From: Prevotella sp. UBA3776
GTDB lineage: Bacteria; Bacteroidota; Bacteroidia; Bacteroidales; Bacteroidaceae
Assembly (NCBI GenBank): GCA_002369515.1
Contig: DFFM01000054.1
Location: 42,128 to 106,127, forward strand
Length of the DNA: 64,000 bases
Direction of reading: 5' to 3'
A program made the position numbers and the translations under genes. The notes beneath the pieces are model-generated. The model was not told the origin of the DNA. It saw only the letters and a program-made list of their open reading frames with translations, and did no database searches. Numbering within the stretch: the stretch's first letter is position 1; every line of letters begins with the position of its first letter. Shown here piece after piece: positions 34,651 to 43,695 of this stretch.

Positions 34651-37600
34651 ATGAGTAAACTACACGAGCAAAAGCCTGTTGAGGCAAAGGTGACGGAATG
34701 GCTCACGAAAATGGGCTGGACGTTACAGTCGGCTGAGGATTTGAAGCCTTATAACCGCTTGCAGATGAATGCGGTGATTGAGCCTATTCTGGTGGAAAAG
34801 GTGATGGCACTGAACGGCATCAATGAGAAGGCGGCTGTGGCTGCCGTGGATTTGCTGCTCAACAATCTTCGGAATCCAAGTTCGATAGAAGGAAATGAGA
34901 ATTTCCTGAATCAGTTGGCAGATGGTGTGACAATGACCATAGACAAAGAGGACAGGACTATTCGCTTTATAAACTTTGAAGATATTTGGCAGAACAGCTT
35001 TATCGTTACCAATCAATATACCGTTCAACAGGTTCGTGTAGATATTTGCTTGTTGGTGAACGGTATCCCTCTGGTGCCCATAGAGGCGAAACAATGTGCC
35101 AGACGGGGAACAAACTGGCTTGAAGGAGTTCGGCAGTTCGATACATACGACAGACGAAGCGATAAACTCTTCATGTCGCATCTGTTTGGTGTAGCCTGCA
35201 ATGGCCGTCTGTGCAAATATGGTATCCCTGGAGCATCAGCCTCATACTTCAATGAATGGAAAGACTCTGTAATAGCTAACAGATATCCCAATCCGATTCT
35301 TGACCCAGAGAATGATCTGTGCCGAACATATAAGGACGAAGAAGACGGATTGATGCACTTCGATGTAGAACGTCTGCCGAATGGGAATCTGCTGGAGCAG
35401 ATGAAGTTTGGTGTCATTGGACTTTTACAGCCTGAGCGCTTGCTTGACATTCTACAGCATTTTATCGTTTTTGAACGTGATAACGGGAAAATCATCAAGA
35501 AAGTGGCACGCTATCAGCAACTCAGGGCTGCTAATAAGATTGTGGAGCGTGTGACCCATACAGACAAGAAGCAGGGAGTCATCTGGCATACGCAGGGCTC
35601 AGGAAAGTCGCTCACCATGCTCTATACGGCTTACAAACTGCGTAAGGCTGAAGAGTTGGACGACCCGACTATTTTCATAGTGGTTGACCGTAAGGACTTG
35701 AAAGACCAGATGGGCGATACGTTCTTGGACTGTGTTTTCCCAAATGCTCGTCAAGTGATGAGTGTTGGTGACTTGAAGTCTATTATCAAAGATAAGCCTG
35801 CTGGTGTCTTTATCACCACCATTCAGAAATTCAACGAACTGGGAAGTATTGTTGATGACAGAGGCAACGTGATAGTGCTGATAGACGAAGCACACCGTAC
35901 GGAGTATGGTGACTACCAGATGGAACTACAGGCCGTCTTACCCAATGCCAAGCGGTTTGCTTTCACAGGTACGCCTATACCCAAAACGCATCGTGAGTTT
36001 GGCATTAAGGACGAGGACGGCAGGATAGAATACTATTTGGATAAGTACAGTGTTATTGACGCCATCAACGACGGTGCCACGAAGCCCATCAAATATACGC
36101 TTGGCCCTTCACAATGGTTTCTTGATAAGGAGAATTTGAAGAAAGGCTATGAGGAAATTACGGCTGGTTTGGAAGAAGACCAGAAACGGCAAGTGGAGCA
36201 GAAAGTGCAGCCGTGGAAAACGCTGATGAAGAAACCAGAACGTATAGAGGTGTTGGCAGCAGACATTGCTAAGGACTTCAAGGAACGACTGGAGCCGCAA
36301 GGATTCAAGGCACAAGTGGTTGCTATTGATAAAGAGGCTTGTGTGCTATACTATAATGAACTGCTGAAATATTTCGACAAGTCGGAACTTCAAATAATCT
36401 TTTCTACGGGTCAGTATGAGACGGGAGAGCGATATGATATGTTCTCACCGTTCTATCTGACAGATAAAGAACGAAAGCTGTTGATTGAGAAATTCAAGAA
36501 ACGTATCACGCCCGAGGAGCAGGCAAAAGGTAATAACCTGAAAATATTCATCGTTTGCAACATGCTATTGACAGGCTTTGATGCGCCTATTGAACAGACG
36601 ATGTATTTAGACAGCCCGCTGCGTGACCACAATCTGCTGCAAGCGGTGGCAAGGACAAACCGTCCTTACGATTATGGTGAAGGAGAGATGAAACTTACCA
36701 AGGAATTTGGCCGGATAGTCGATTATGTAGGTGTGTTCCAGAATTATAAGGAGGCATTGAACTATGACCCTCAGGACATTGGTGAGTTTGAGGATGTGGA
36801 TTCGTTGCTGAAGGAATTCCCCAAAGTGCTTGATACCGCCTTTAAGCATTTTGAGGAAATCACGCTGGAAGACAGTTATGATTGCCAGATTGCTATTATC
36901 CGAAAACTCAGCGAGATTGACCACGGTCAGTTTGAGAACGAATTCCATCGGGTTGTTCAGTTATGGGAAGCCATTAGTCCCAACCCAGGGCTTCGTCCTT
37001 ATCGCACGAAGTACCAATGGCTGGTGACTATCTATGAACTCTACATGGAGGAGTTCCGCCGTATAGACTTTGATGCCGAGTTTTATGCTGCTCAGACAAG
37101 GAAACTATTGGAAGAAAGCACGATGTTGCTTGACTTCAGAGGGCACATGCCGGAAATAGCCATTGATGCAGACTATTTGACAAAGTTACAAGAAACGAAG
37201 CTCTCACCCAGTGACAAGGCAGAGAAGATTATTCGTGACGTTGAAACGATGATCCGAACGAATCAGAACAGTAGTGCTATCTACATTGAATTCCAAGAGC
37301 GGCTGGATGCCCTGATTCGACAGAAGAATGCTAACGCAACTGAGATAGAAGGGCTACTGAAAAAGTTGAGCGAACTTTACACGGAGGTGGACGAGGCTAT
37401 TGAAATGCCAAGGAAAATGGGATTTGACAACAAAGGTACCTTCGAAATATATCAAACAATCAAGAACCATATAGATAACTTCAGCGACGAATTAGTAAGG
37501 GAGTTTGCCGAGAAACTGACGGAGAGAATCCAGTCAAAGATTTATATTGGATGGCAAGAGGTGACACCAGAATATAACCGTATGAAATTTGAGATTGAGC

Positions 37601-37704
37601 TATTAGCTGCAAACGATAAATACGAGTCGCTGAATCTGAATATTGATGGTGAACTTGGAGAAAAGTTGATGAACACTATCTTAGATAACTTTAGCTTGAA
37701 CTAA
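34651..37704 (+). CDS. hsdR: Type I restriction endonuclease subunit R
   Basis: 1017 residues. N-terminal PD-(D/E)xK nuclease with the catalytic ExK in LVPIEAKQCARRG (about residue 150). Two RecA-like motor domains follow: Walker A WHTQGSGKSLTMLY (about 313), Walker B/DEAH LIDEAHRTEYG (about 412), TGTPI (about 437), and motif VI QAVARTNRPYDYG. The C-terminus is helical and binds the methylase core. It translocates and cuts unmethylated DNA. Its stop overlaps the next gene start (TAATG). Confidence 0.95.
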   Translation: MSKLHEQKPVEAKVTEWLTKMGWTLQSAEDLKPYNRLQMNAVIEPILVEKVMALNGINEKAAVAAVDLLLNNLRNPSSIEGNENFLNQLADGVTMTIDKEDRTIRFINFEDIWQNSFIVTNQYTVQQVRVDICLLVNGIPLVPIEAKQCARRGTNWLEGVRQFDTYDRRSDKLFMSHLFGVACNGRLCKYGIPGASASYFNEWKDSVIANRYPNPILDPENDLCRTYKDEEDGLMHFDVERLPNGNLLEQMKFGVIGLLQPERLLDILQHFIVFERDNGKIIKKVARYQQLRAANKIVERVTHTDKKQGVIWHTQGSGKSLTMLYTAYKLRKAEELDDPTIFIVVDRKDLKDQMGDTFLDCVFPNARQVMSVGDLKSIIKDKPAGVFITTIQKFNELGSIVDDRGNVIVLIDEAHRTEYGDYQMELQAVLPNAKRFAFTGTPIPKTHREFGIKDEDGRIEYYLDKYSVIDAINDGATKPIKYTLGPSQWFLDKENLKKGYEEITAGLEEDQKRQVEQKVQPWKTLMKKPERIEVLAADIAKDFKERLEPQGFKAQVVAIDKEACVLYYNELLKYFDKSELQIIFSTGQYETGERYDMFSPFYLTDKERKLLIEKFKKRITPEEQAKGNNLKIFIVCNMLLTGFDAPIEQTMYLDSPLRDHNLLQAVARTNRPYDYGEGEMKLTKEFGRIVDYVGVFQNYKEALNYDPQDIGEFEDVDSLLKEFPKVLDTAFKHFEEITLEDSYDCQIAIIRKLSEIDHGQFENEFHRVVQLWEAISPNPGLRPYRTKYQWLVTIYELYMEEFRRIDFDAEFYAAQTRKLLEESTMLLDFRGHMPEIAIDADYLTKLQETKLSPSDKAEKIIRDVETMIRTNQNSSAIYIEFQERLDALIRQKNANATEIEGLLKKLSELYTEVDEAIEMPRKMGFDNKGTFEIYQTIKNHIDNFSDELVREFAEKLTERIQSKIYIGWQEVTPEYNRMKFEIELLAANDKYESLNLNIDGELGEKLMNTILDNFSLN

Positions 37705-38360
37705 TGACACTACCTGCTAATTATATCGTAGAACATCGCAACGTGAAGCATGCCCGTCTTCGAATTAACGAAGACGGCTCTGTGCATTTGTTTGTTCCTA
37801 ACAGCTTTACCGACGAAGAAGTGTCTAAAGTGTTAGAGATGAAAGCCGAGTGGATTGCTTCTAAGCAGCGTTTCTTTCAGCAGAAAGACAAAATCCTGCT
37901 AAGGCGAAACGAACTTCTCTTGTTTGGCAATCGTTATGCCTATTTCTATTCTTCGCAATACAAAAATAAAGTGGTGGTCAATGACGATAGTAAAACGATA
38001 CAGGCAAGAAGAAATTTGCTTGACATTCCAACTCAGGAGAAATGGCTGAAATCCTTAGCAGGCGTATATATTCGTCCAAGGGTGCATGAACTATCAGAAA
38101 AGTTGTTGCTCCCATTCAACAGGCTGTTTATACGTAGTCAGAAAAAGAAATGGGGCAATTGTTCCGCAGACAAAAACATATCTATCAATTGGCGTATCAT
38201 CAAGGCGCCAGAGTTCGTGATTGATTACGTCATTATCCATGAACTCTGTCATACACTAATCATGAAACATACTGTGAAATTTGAGACTCTGCTCAATTCT
38301 CACTGTCCTGAATACAAGCAGGCGCAAGCGTGGTTAGAAAAATACGGTAATAGTTTGTAA
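37704..38360 (+). CDS. YgjP-like zinc metallopeptidase (PF01863)
   Basis: 218 residues, cytoplasmic. The opening NVKHARLRINEDGSVHLFVP and the core SQKKKWGNCSADKNISINWR precede the zinc motif HELCHTLIMKHTVKFE (about residues 177-192): HExxH plus a further His. This is the WTP/YgjP family, a regular companion of type I restriction genes; its substrate is not known. One-base overlap with hsdR shows it is the last intact gene of the operon. Confidence 0.88.
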   Translation: MTLPANYIVEHRNVKHARLRINEDGSVHLFVPNSFTDEEVSKVLEMKAEWIASKQRFFQQKDKILLRRNELLLFGNRYAYFYSSQYKNKVVVNDDSKTIQARRNLLDIPTQEKWLKSLAGVYIRPRVHELSEKLLLPFNRLFIRSQKKKWGNCSADKNISINWRIIKAPEFVIDYVIIHELCHTLIMKHTVKFETLLNSHCPEYKQAQAWLEKYGNSL

Positions 38361-38387
38361 AAAAATAATAGATAACAATAAAACTAT

Positions 38388-38972
38388 ATGGGAAAAACGG
38401 TAACAACATATCTTTCTATTCTGAACGAGCGACAGGAGTTGCAGACGCCTGCTTTCTATATCTTGTTGGGCGAAGATGAAGCAACAAAGCCAAAGGCTTA
38501 CATTGGTGAGACGGAGAACTTTCGTGAGCGGGTGAAAGACCATGATAGTAAAAAAGCGTTTTGACAAAAGGCATTGCTGTTTATCTCGAAAGAAGCTGCG
38601 ATGACAAAGGCTGATGTGCAATACTTGGAGCATAGGGCAATCGCAGAAGCAAAGGCTTCAAATATTTTTGTGCTGAATGAGAATAAGCAAACGCCAAAGG
38701 CACCAAATCTACCTGAGTATAGAAAAGATGATATGGAGGGATTCTTTGAAGATGTGAAGTTTCTCACGTCCTTTATTGGCTGTAGTATCTTTGATGTAGC
38801 AAAACCGAAGGAAGAACATCTTTCCTATACAAAAGGGCGTGGTTGTGATCTTCATATTTGTTTCTTGCAGTGTGGTAAAAGGACGTTTTGGCGATTGTGG
38901 CGGTTGGTAATTGTTAATGTTCCCAAAACGTTCGTTTGTTTCCTAGGGAATTACTATTTTTGCAATGATTAA
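38388..38972 (+). pseudogene. Broken GIY-YIG nuclease gene (in-frame TGA, lost C-terminus)
   Basis: The first 58 codons read MGKTVTTYLSILNE..., with AFYILL and YIGETENFRERVKDHD, the GIY-YIG nuclease signature. Codon 59 is TGA (38562-38564), where the continuing frame (QKALLFISKEAAMTKADVQ, then YLEHRAI with the catalytic Glu region) suggests an original TGG Trp. Homology-like sequence persists to about 38850 (SYTKGRGCD, the start of a DUF4357-like domain) and then degenerates; the frame ends at 38972, overlapping the next promoter. It lies 27 bases after the YgjP-like gene and was probably the last gene of the hsd operon. Confidence 0.8.
38955..38962 (+). promoter_or_regulatory. Promoter box for nfeD
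   Basis: TATTTTTG, 81 bases before the nfeD ATG; the candidate TTTG upstream (38935-38938) is a little too close (16 bases). Confidence 0.45.
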
Positions 38973-39043
38973 TGACAACAGACAACTGATTGTGTGTGGA
39001 AAGGAAAGACGAAATAACACATATATAAATAAGGAGTAGAGCA

Positions 39044-39496
39044 ATGATAGATTATTTTGCATCACATTTGTGGCAGATGTGGGCTTTGTTAAGTTTCGTT
39101 TGCCTGATTTTGGAATTGATGAACGGTGACTTCTTCATCATGTGCTTTGCCATCGGCGGCGTTTGTGCGAGCATAGCTGCCGCTTTTGGGGTGGGCATAT
39201 ATGGAGAGTTGCTGGTGTTTGCCATTTGCTCGGTGCTGAGCCTGTTCTTTGTGCGCCCGATAGCGCTGAAGTATCTGCACAAGGGTGGCGAGGAACGCGT
39301 GAGCAATGCGGAAGCCGTGATTGGACGCGTGGGCAAGGTGAGCCAGGCCATCGAGGCTGGCGGATACGGGCGTGTGGCCATCGACGGCGACGACTGGAAG
39401 GCCCGGTCGGCCAATGGTGAGCCTATTGCCAAGAATGCTCAGGTGAAGGTGGTGAGCATGGAGAGCATCATCCTCACTGTGGAGGCAGTCAATTGA
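39044..39496 (+). CDS. NfeD-like membrane protein
   Basis: 150 residues with three hydrophobic segments (about 8-25, 30-50 and 55-70: MWALLSFVCLILELMNG, MCFAIGGVCASIAAAFGV, LLVFAICSVLSLFFVRP) and a C-terminal OB-fold domain (about 85-150: VIGRVGKVSQAI ... YGRVAIDGDDWKA). This is the short NfeD1b type lacking the protease domain. NfeD proteins work with SPFH proteins encoded next to them, as here, in membrane microdomain organisation. Confidence 0.9.
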   Translation: MIDYFASHLWQMWALLSFVCLILELMNGDFFIMCFAIGGVCASIAAAFGVGIYGELLVFAICSVLSLFFVRPIALKYLHKGGEERVSNAEAVIGRVGKVSQAIEAGGYGRVAIDGDDWKARSANGEPIAKNAQVKVVSMESIILTVEAVN

Positions 39497-39552
39497 CATG
39501 AGAGAGAGTTTACGGTTTTTTAAAAAGTTCATTATTTAAAGATTAAAACGAT

Positions 39553-40500
39553 ATGACAACTTATATTTTCATTGCCATCGTAGTGTTGGCCGTCGTGTTC
39601 ATCAAGATGAGCCTCGTGATTATTCCTCAGTCGGAGACCAAGATTGTGGAGCGGCTGGGCAAGTATTATGCCACGCTCAAGCCTGGCATCAACATCATCA
39701 TCCCCTTCATCGACAGGGCCAAGACGTTCATCACGATGAACCGTGGCCGCTATGTCTATTCAACGAGCATTGACCTGCGCGAGCAGGTGTATGATTTCGA
39801 CCGTCAGAATGTGATTACCAAGGACAACATCCAGATGCAGATCAACGCTCTGCTGTATTTCCAGATTGTCGATCCGTTCAAGGCGGTCTATGAAATCAAC
39901 AACCTGCCCAACGCCATAGAGAAACTCACGCAGACTACGCTGCGTAACATCATCGGTGAGCTGGAGCTCGACCAGACGCTCACTTCGCGCGACACCATCA
40001 ACACCAAGCTGCGCGCCGTGCTCGACGATGCCACCAACAAGTGGGGCATCAAGGTGAACCGCGTGGAGCTGCAGGACATCATTCCGCCCGAGAGCGTGCT
40101 CACAGCCATGGAGAAGCAGATGCAGGCCGAGCGAAACAAGCGCGCCGCCATTCTGACCAGCGAGGGTGAGAAACAGAGCGAGATATTGCAGTCGGAGGGT
40201 CAGAAACTGGCCACCATCAACCGTGCCGAGGCACAGAAGCAGCAGGAAATACTGCATGCCGAGGGTGAGGCACAGGCCCGCATCCGCAAGGCTGAGGCCG
40301 AGGCGAAGGCTATTGAACTGATTACTGAGGCTGTGGGCAAATCGACCAACCCGGCCAACTACCTCCTGGCTCAGAAGTATATCCAGATGATGGAGGAACT
40401 GGCCACGGGCGACAAGGCCAAGACAGTGTTCCTGCCCTACGAGGCTACCAACATGCTCGGCTCCATTGGAGGCATCAAGGAACTTTTCAAGGGAGAGTAG
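39553..40500 (+). CDS. SPFH/Band 7 domain protein (QmcA/stomatin type)
   Basis: 315 residues. One N-terminal membrane anchor (IFIAIVVLAVVFIKMSLVII), the SPFH domain (about 25-190: VPQSETKIVERLGKYYATLKPG pattern, DIQMQINALLYFQIVDP), and a coiled coil rich in EAQKQQEILHAEGEAQA. Oligomeric scaffold of the inner membrane; partner of the NfeD protein 56 bases upstream. Confidence 0.92.
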   Translation: MTTYIFIAIVVLAVVFIKMSLVIIPQSETKIVERLGKYYATLKPGINIIIPFIDRAKTFITMNRGRYVYSTSIDLREQVYDFDRQNVITKDNIQMQINALLYFQIVDPFKAVYEINNLPNAIEKLTQTTLRNIIGELELDQTLTSRDTINTKLRAVLDDATNKWGIKVNRVELQDIIPPESVLTAMEKQMQAERNKRAAILTSEGEKQSEILQSEGQKLATINRAEAQKQQEILHAEGEAQARIRKAEAEAKAIELITEAVGKSTNPANYLLAQKYIQMMEELATGDKAKTVFLPYEATNMLGSIGGIKELFKGE

Positions 40501-40527
40501 AGTTAGGAGTTAAGAGTCAGGAAGTAT

Positions 40528-41646
40528 ATGCTGAATATATGTATTGTGGTGGGTGCGCGCCCCAACTTCATGAAGGTGGCACCCATTTTGCGGGCCATCG
40601 ACAAGGCTCAGGCCGACGGCGAAGCCATTGGAAGGACGCTGGTGTATGCAGGCCGGGCCGACGACCCTACGCTCGAGGCTTCGCTGTTCGACGATTTGCA
40701 GATGGCGCGCCCCGACGTGTTTTTGGGCGTTGACTGTGAGAATCTGAACGAGCTGACGGGACAGGTGATGACCAAGTTTGAGTCCTATCTGCAAAGCCAC
40801 CCCACGGATGTGGTCATCGTGGTGGACGATTTGGCCTCGACCATGGCTGCCGCCATCGTCACCAAGAAGCAGGGCATCACCTTGGCCCACTTGGTGGCGG
40901 GTACGCGCTCGTTTGACATCCACATGCCCAAGGAAATCAACCGCCTGGTCATCGACGGGCTGTCCGACCTGCTGTTCACGGCAGGAATCACGGGCAACAG
41001 CATCACCAACCGCGAGGGGGCCGAGCAGAGCCGGGTCTATATGGTGGGCAACATCTTGATAGACAACCAGCGTTTCTACCATTCGTTGTGGCGCCGCCCG
41101 CCGGTCTGCGACGAACTGGGGCTGGAGGACGGTCGATACGTGGTGTTCACCCTCAACCGCAAAGCGCTGATGGCCGACAAGGAAAATCTGGCGCGCATGG
41201 TGAGGGCTATGGTGAGTGCTGCGGGCAATACCCCTGTGGTGGCTCCGTTGCGCGGGGCTGCGGCTAAGGCTGTCAGCGAGGTTCTGGGCAGCGAAGTGGG
41301 CGCTCTTCATATCGTTGAGCCGCTGGGCTATCTGGAGTTTGGCTATCTTGCTGCCCATGCACAGGGGGTCGTGACCGACTCGGGCAATGTGGCCGAAGAG
41401 GCAACCTTCAACGGTGTGCCCTGCATCACGCTCAACAGCTACACCGAGCACATTGAGACTGTCAAAGTGGGTTCGAATGTGCTGGTGGGCGAGGACGCAG
41501 AGCGGTTGGCCCAATGTCTTGGCGACATGCTCGCGGGCCGATGGAAGCACAGCAGTCTGCCCGAACGGTGGGACGGACGCACGGCCGAGCGTATCGTGCA
41601 GATTTTAAAAGAGTGCGCGGGAGAGCACTCTTCAACCGGACATTGA
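40528..41646 (+). CDS. UDP-GlcNAc 2-epimerase family protein with lost catalytic residues
   Basis: 372 residues, GT-B fold of the WecB/MnaA family: GARPNFMKVAPIL at the start, VVIVVDDLASTMAAAI, HLVAGTRSFDIHMPKEINRL and TDSGNVAEEATFNGVPC. Compared from memory with E. coli WecB, Asp95 and Glu131 are kept, but Glu117 (HVEAG) is Val here (HLVAG), His213 (GHRRE) is Asn (LNRKA), and the PVH loop His is absent (APLRG). The UDP-binding end is largely kept. It may have a different reaction or only bind ligand. No surface-polysaccharide genes are adjacent. It sits 28 bases after the SPFH gene. Confidence 0.8.
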   Translation: MLNICIVVGARPNFMKVAPILRAIDKAQADGEAIGRTLVYAGRADDPTLEASLFDDLQMARPDVFLGVDCENLNELTGQVMTKFESYLQSHPTDVVIVVDDLASTMAAAIVTKKQGITLAHLVAGTRSFDIHMPKEINRLVIDGLSDLLFTAGITGNSITNREGAEQSRVYMVGNILIDNQRFYHSLWRRPPVCDELGLEDGRYVVFTLNRKALMADKENLARMVRAMVSAAGNTPVVAPLRGAAAKAVSEVLGSEVGALHIVEPLGYLEFGYLAAHAQGVVTDSGNVAEEATFNGVPCITLNSYTEHIETVKVGSNVLVGEDAERLAQCLGDMLAGRWKHSSLPERWDGRTAERIVQILKECAGEHSSTGH

Positions 41647-41687
41647 CAACAAAACAACAAACAATAAAACAACAAAGGAATAAAGCA

Positions 41688-42074
41688 ATGAAGAAATTGA
41701 TTGTGGCAGCAATGCTGACTGCATGTTTTGCACTCTCGGCTCAGGCCGACGACGTGATGAAGAAAAATTCGGACGGCACCTACGTAGTCAACACCACCAC
41801 GCTGGCCAAGGACGTGAAAGGCTATCTGGGCACTACTCCGCTTGAAATTCACATCCAGAAGAACAAGATTGTGAAGATTGTACCGCTGAAAAACCAGGAA
41901 ACGCCCAAATACTTCGCCCGCATCAAGAAACTCCTGCTCACCAAGTGGGAGGGCATGAAAGTGTCGAAAGCCGAGAAGACAAGTGTTGATGGCGTTACGG
42001 GAGCCACCTTCTCGTCGGATGCTGTCAAGGAGAATGTGAAGCGCGGCTTGCAGTACTACAAGAAACATAAATAG
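41688..42074 (+). CDS. Secreted FMN-binding domain protein
   Basis: 128 residues from ATG 41688, with a signal peptide (MKKLIVAAMLTACFALSAQA). The mature protein is a single FMN-binding domain (PF04205): VKGYLGTTPLEIHIQKNKIVKI and the C-terminal VDGVTGATFSSDAV, which contains the flavinylation-type TGAT motif whose Thr receives FMN from an ApbE transferase. No apbE is in the window. It probably carries electrons in the periplasm. The preceding gene ends 41 bases upstream. Confidence 0.85.
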   Translation: MKKLIVAAMLTACFALSAQADDVMKKNSDGTYVVNTTTLAKDVKGYLGTTPLEIHIQKNKIVKIVPLKNQETPKYFARIKKLLLTKWEGMKVSKAEKTSVDGVTGATFSSDAVKENVKRGLQYYKKHK

Positions 42075-42109
42075 GACACAAGGGGGCAGACTACCTCCAC
42101 GCATCATCT

Positions 42110-43684
42110 ATGAATAGCAGGAAATACTTACTGACCGCCCTGTTGCTGGCCTTCGCGGAGGTACAACTCTCGGCACAAGCTCCCAATGGTACGGGCCGCT
42201 ACTATGAGATGGCCAACAACGCCAAGGGAAAGGAACTGAAAACCATGCTGTTCCACATCATCAAGAACCCGGAGGTGGACACGTACAACCAACTTTGGGT
42301 GGACTATGGCTATACCGACCGACGCAGTGACGGTTTTCTGTGGGATATGTATTCGGAAGTCACCAACTACGAGATTGGCGGCAGCCTGCAAGGGGCCACC
42401 ATCAAGGCCGAAGGGTCCAGCTACAACCGTGAGCATTCGTTTCCCAAGAGTTGGTTCGGCGAGGAAACACCCATGTACACCGACCTCATGCAGGTGGTGC
42501 CCGTCGATGGATGGGTGAACTCCATGCGCAACAACTTTCCCTATGGAGAAACCAAAGGAGAAAAGAACCACTCGGCCAACTACTTCAGCAAGTTGGGCAA
42601 ATGCACCGTCAGTGGCTACGACGGCACTGTGTTTGAGCCCAACGACGAGTACAAGGGCGACTTCGCCCGCATCTACTTCTACATGGCCACCTGTTACGAA
42701 GACCGCATCGGTGAGTGGAAGGAGAAGAACAGCGACACAGACATGCTCTCGGGCGACAACTATACGGCCTACGCCGACTGGGCGCTGCCCATGCTGATGC
42801 GTTGGTCGGCCAACGATCCGGTCAGTCAAAAGGAGATTGACCGCAACAACGCCGTGCAAACCATTCAGGGCAACCGAAACCCCTTTGTGGACTATCCGGG
42901 CCTGGAACAATATGTTTGGGGCGACAAAACCGATGTGGCTTTTGCCTACGACAATTACGGAGGCACACCCGGCGATGGAGGTGAAACGCCCGACGACCCC
43001 GTGCCTGCTGCAGAGGGCGAGCCGCTGCAGGGTGTTCAGACCTTTGTGAAAATCAACAACACGGTCGATCTGGAGGCGGGTTGCCACTATCTCGTCGTGA
43101 ACGAGGAGGCCGGCACGGCCCTTTCGGCTCCCAATGCCTATAACACTTATTACATTCGCAAGAGTGTTCCCGTGGAAATTGCCGACAACACCATCACCAC
43201 CGAGTCGGGTGCCGAGGGTATGCCATATACGCTTGTCGTCGGCGGAAAGGTGGGAGCCTATACGCTTTACGACCCAGTGAACAAGGTTTATCTGGCTCAG
43301 ATAGACAATGGTAAAAACAATCTTTACGATGTTGACAATGCCACCGACGACATGGCTCTTTGGAGCATCAAGTTCGACGGGGGCAACGCCACCATCCGCA
43401 ACAAGGACAACAATCGCTATGTGGGTTACAATGTGGGCAATCCGCGTTTCACCACCTATAAATACTATAGCGAATACGTAGTGCCCGTGCAGCTCTACAA
43501 ACAGGTGACGACCGACGGCATCAGGCGTCCCATGCCCAGTGACGTCCATCCTGCCGCCGCCCCGTACATTGTCTATAGCATTTGTGGTGTGAAGGTGCGT
43601 CAGGCCCGCCGCATGACCGATGCGCTCGAAGGTCTGCCGCAGGGAGTCTATATTGTTGGTGGAAAGAAGTACGTAGTGAGGTAA
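42110..43684 (+). CDS. Secreted endonuclease I family nuclease with T9SS tail
   Basis: 524 residues. Signal peptide (YLLTALLLAFAEVQLSAQA), endonuclease I domain (PF04231, about 25-290) with the catalytic block YNREHSFPKSWFG (about residue 105), HSANYFSKLGKC and NDEYKGDFARIYFYMATCY. An acidic Gly/Pro linker (GGTPGDGGETPDDP) leads to a beta domain at about 305-460 and a C-terminal sorting domain (IVYSICGVKVRQARR ... LPQGVYIVGGKKY) of the type IX kind. Inferred: DNase released at or beyond the outer membrane. Confidence 0.92.
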   Translation: MNSRKYLLTALLLAFAEVQLSAQAPNGTGRYYEMANNAKGKELKTMLFHIIKNPEVDTYNQLWVDYGYTDRRSDGFLWDMYSEVTNYEIGGSLQGATIKAEGSSYNREHSFPKSWFGEETPMYTDLMQVVPVDGWVNSMRNNFPYGETKGEKNHSANYFSKLGKCTVSGYDGTVFEPNDEYKGDFARIYFYMATCYEDRIGEWKEKNSDTDMLSGDNYTAYADWALPMLMRWSANDPVSQKEIDRNNAVQTIQGNRNPFVDYPGLEQYVWGDKTDVAFAYDNYGGTPGDGGETPDDPVPAAEGEPLQGVQTFVKINNTVDLEAGCHYLVVNEEAGTALSAPNAYNTYYIRKSVPVEIADNTITTESGAEGMPYTLVVGGKVGAYTLYDPVNKVYLAQIDNGKNNLYDVDNATDDMALWSIKFDGGNATIRNKDNNRYVGYNVGNPRFTTYKYYSEYVVPVQLYKQVTTDGIRRPMPSDVHPAAAPYIVYSICGVKVRQARRMTDALEGLPQGVYIVGGKKYVVR

Positions 43685-43695
43685 GGATTCATAGA

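Noticed and set aside
29624..38360. Complete BREX or DISARM system
   Set aside because: No pglZ, brxC, drmA/B or phospholipase D gene is present; the locus is an ordinary type I operon with passengers.
38562..38564. TGA as recoded Trp or Sec
   Set aside because: No other in-frame TGA is used as sense in the window and the C-terminus is also lost, so a simple pseudogene is more likely.
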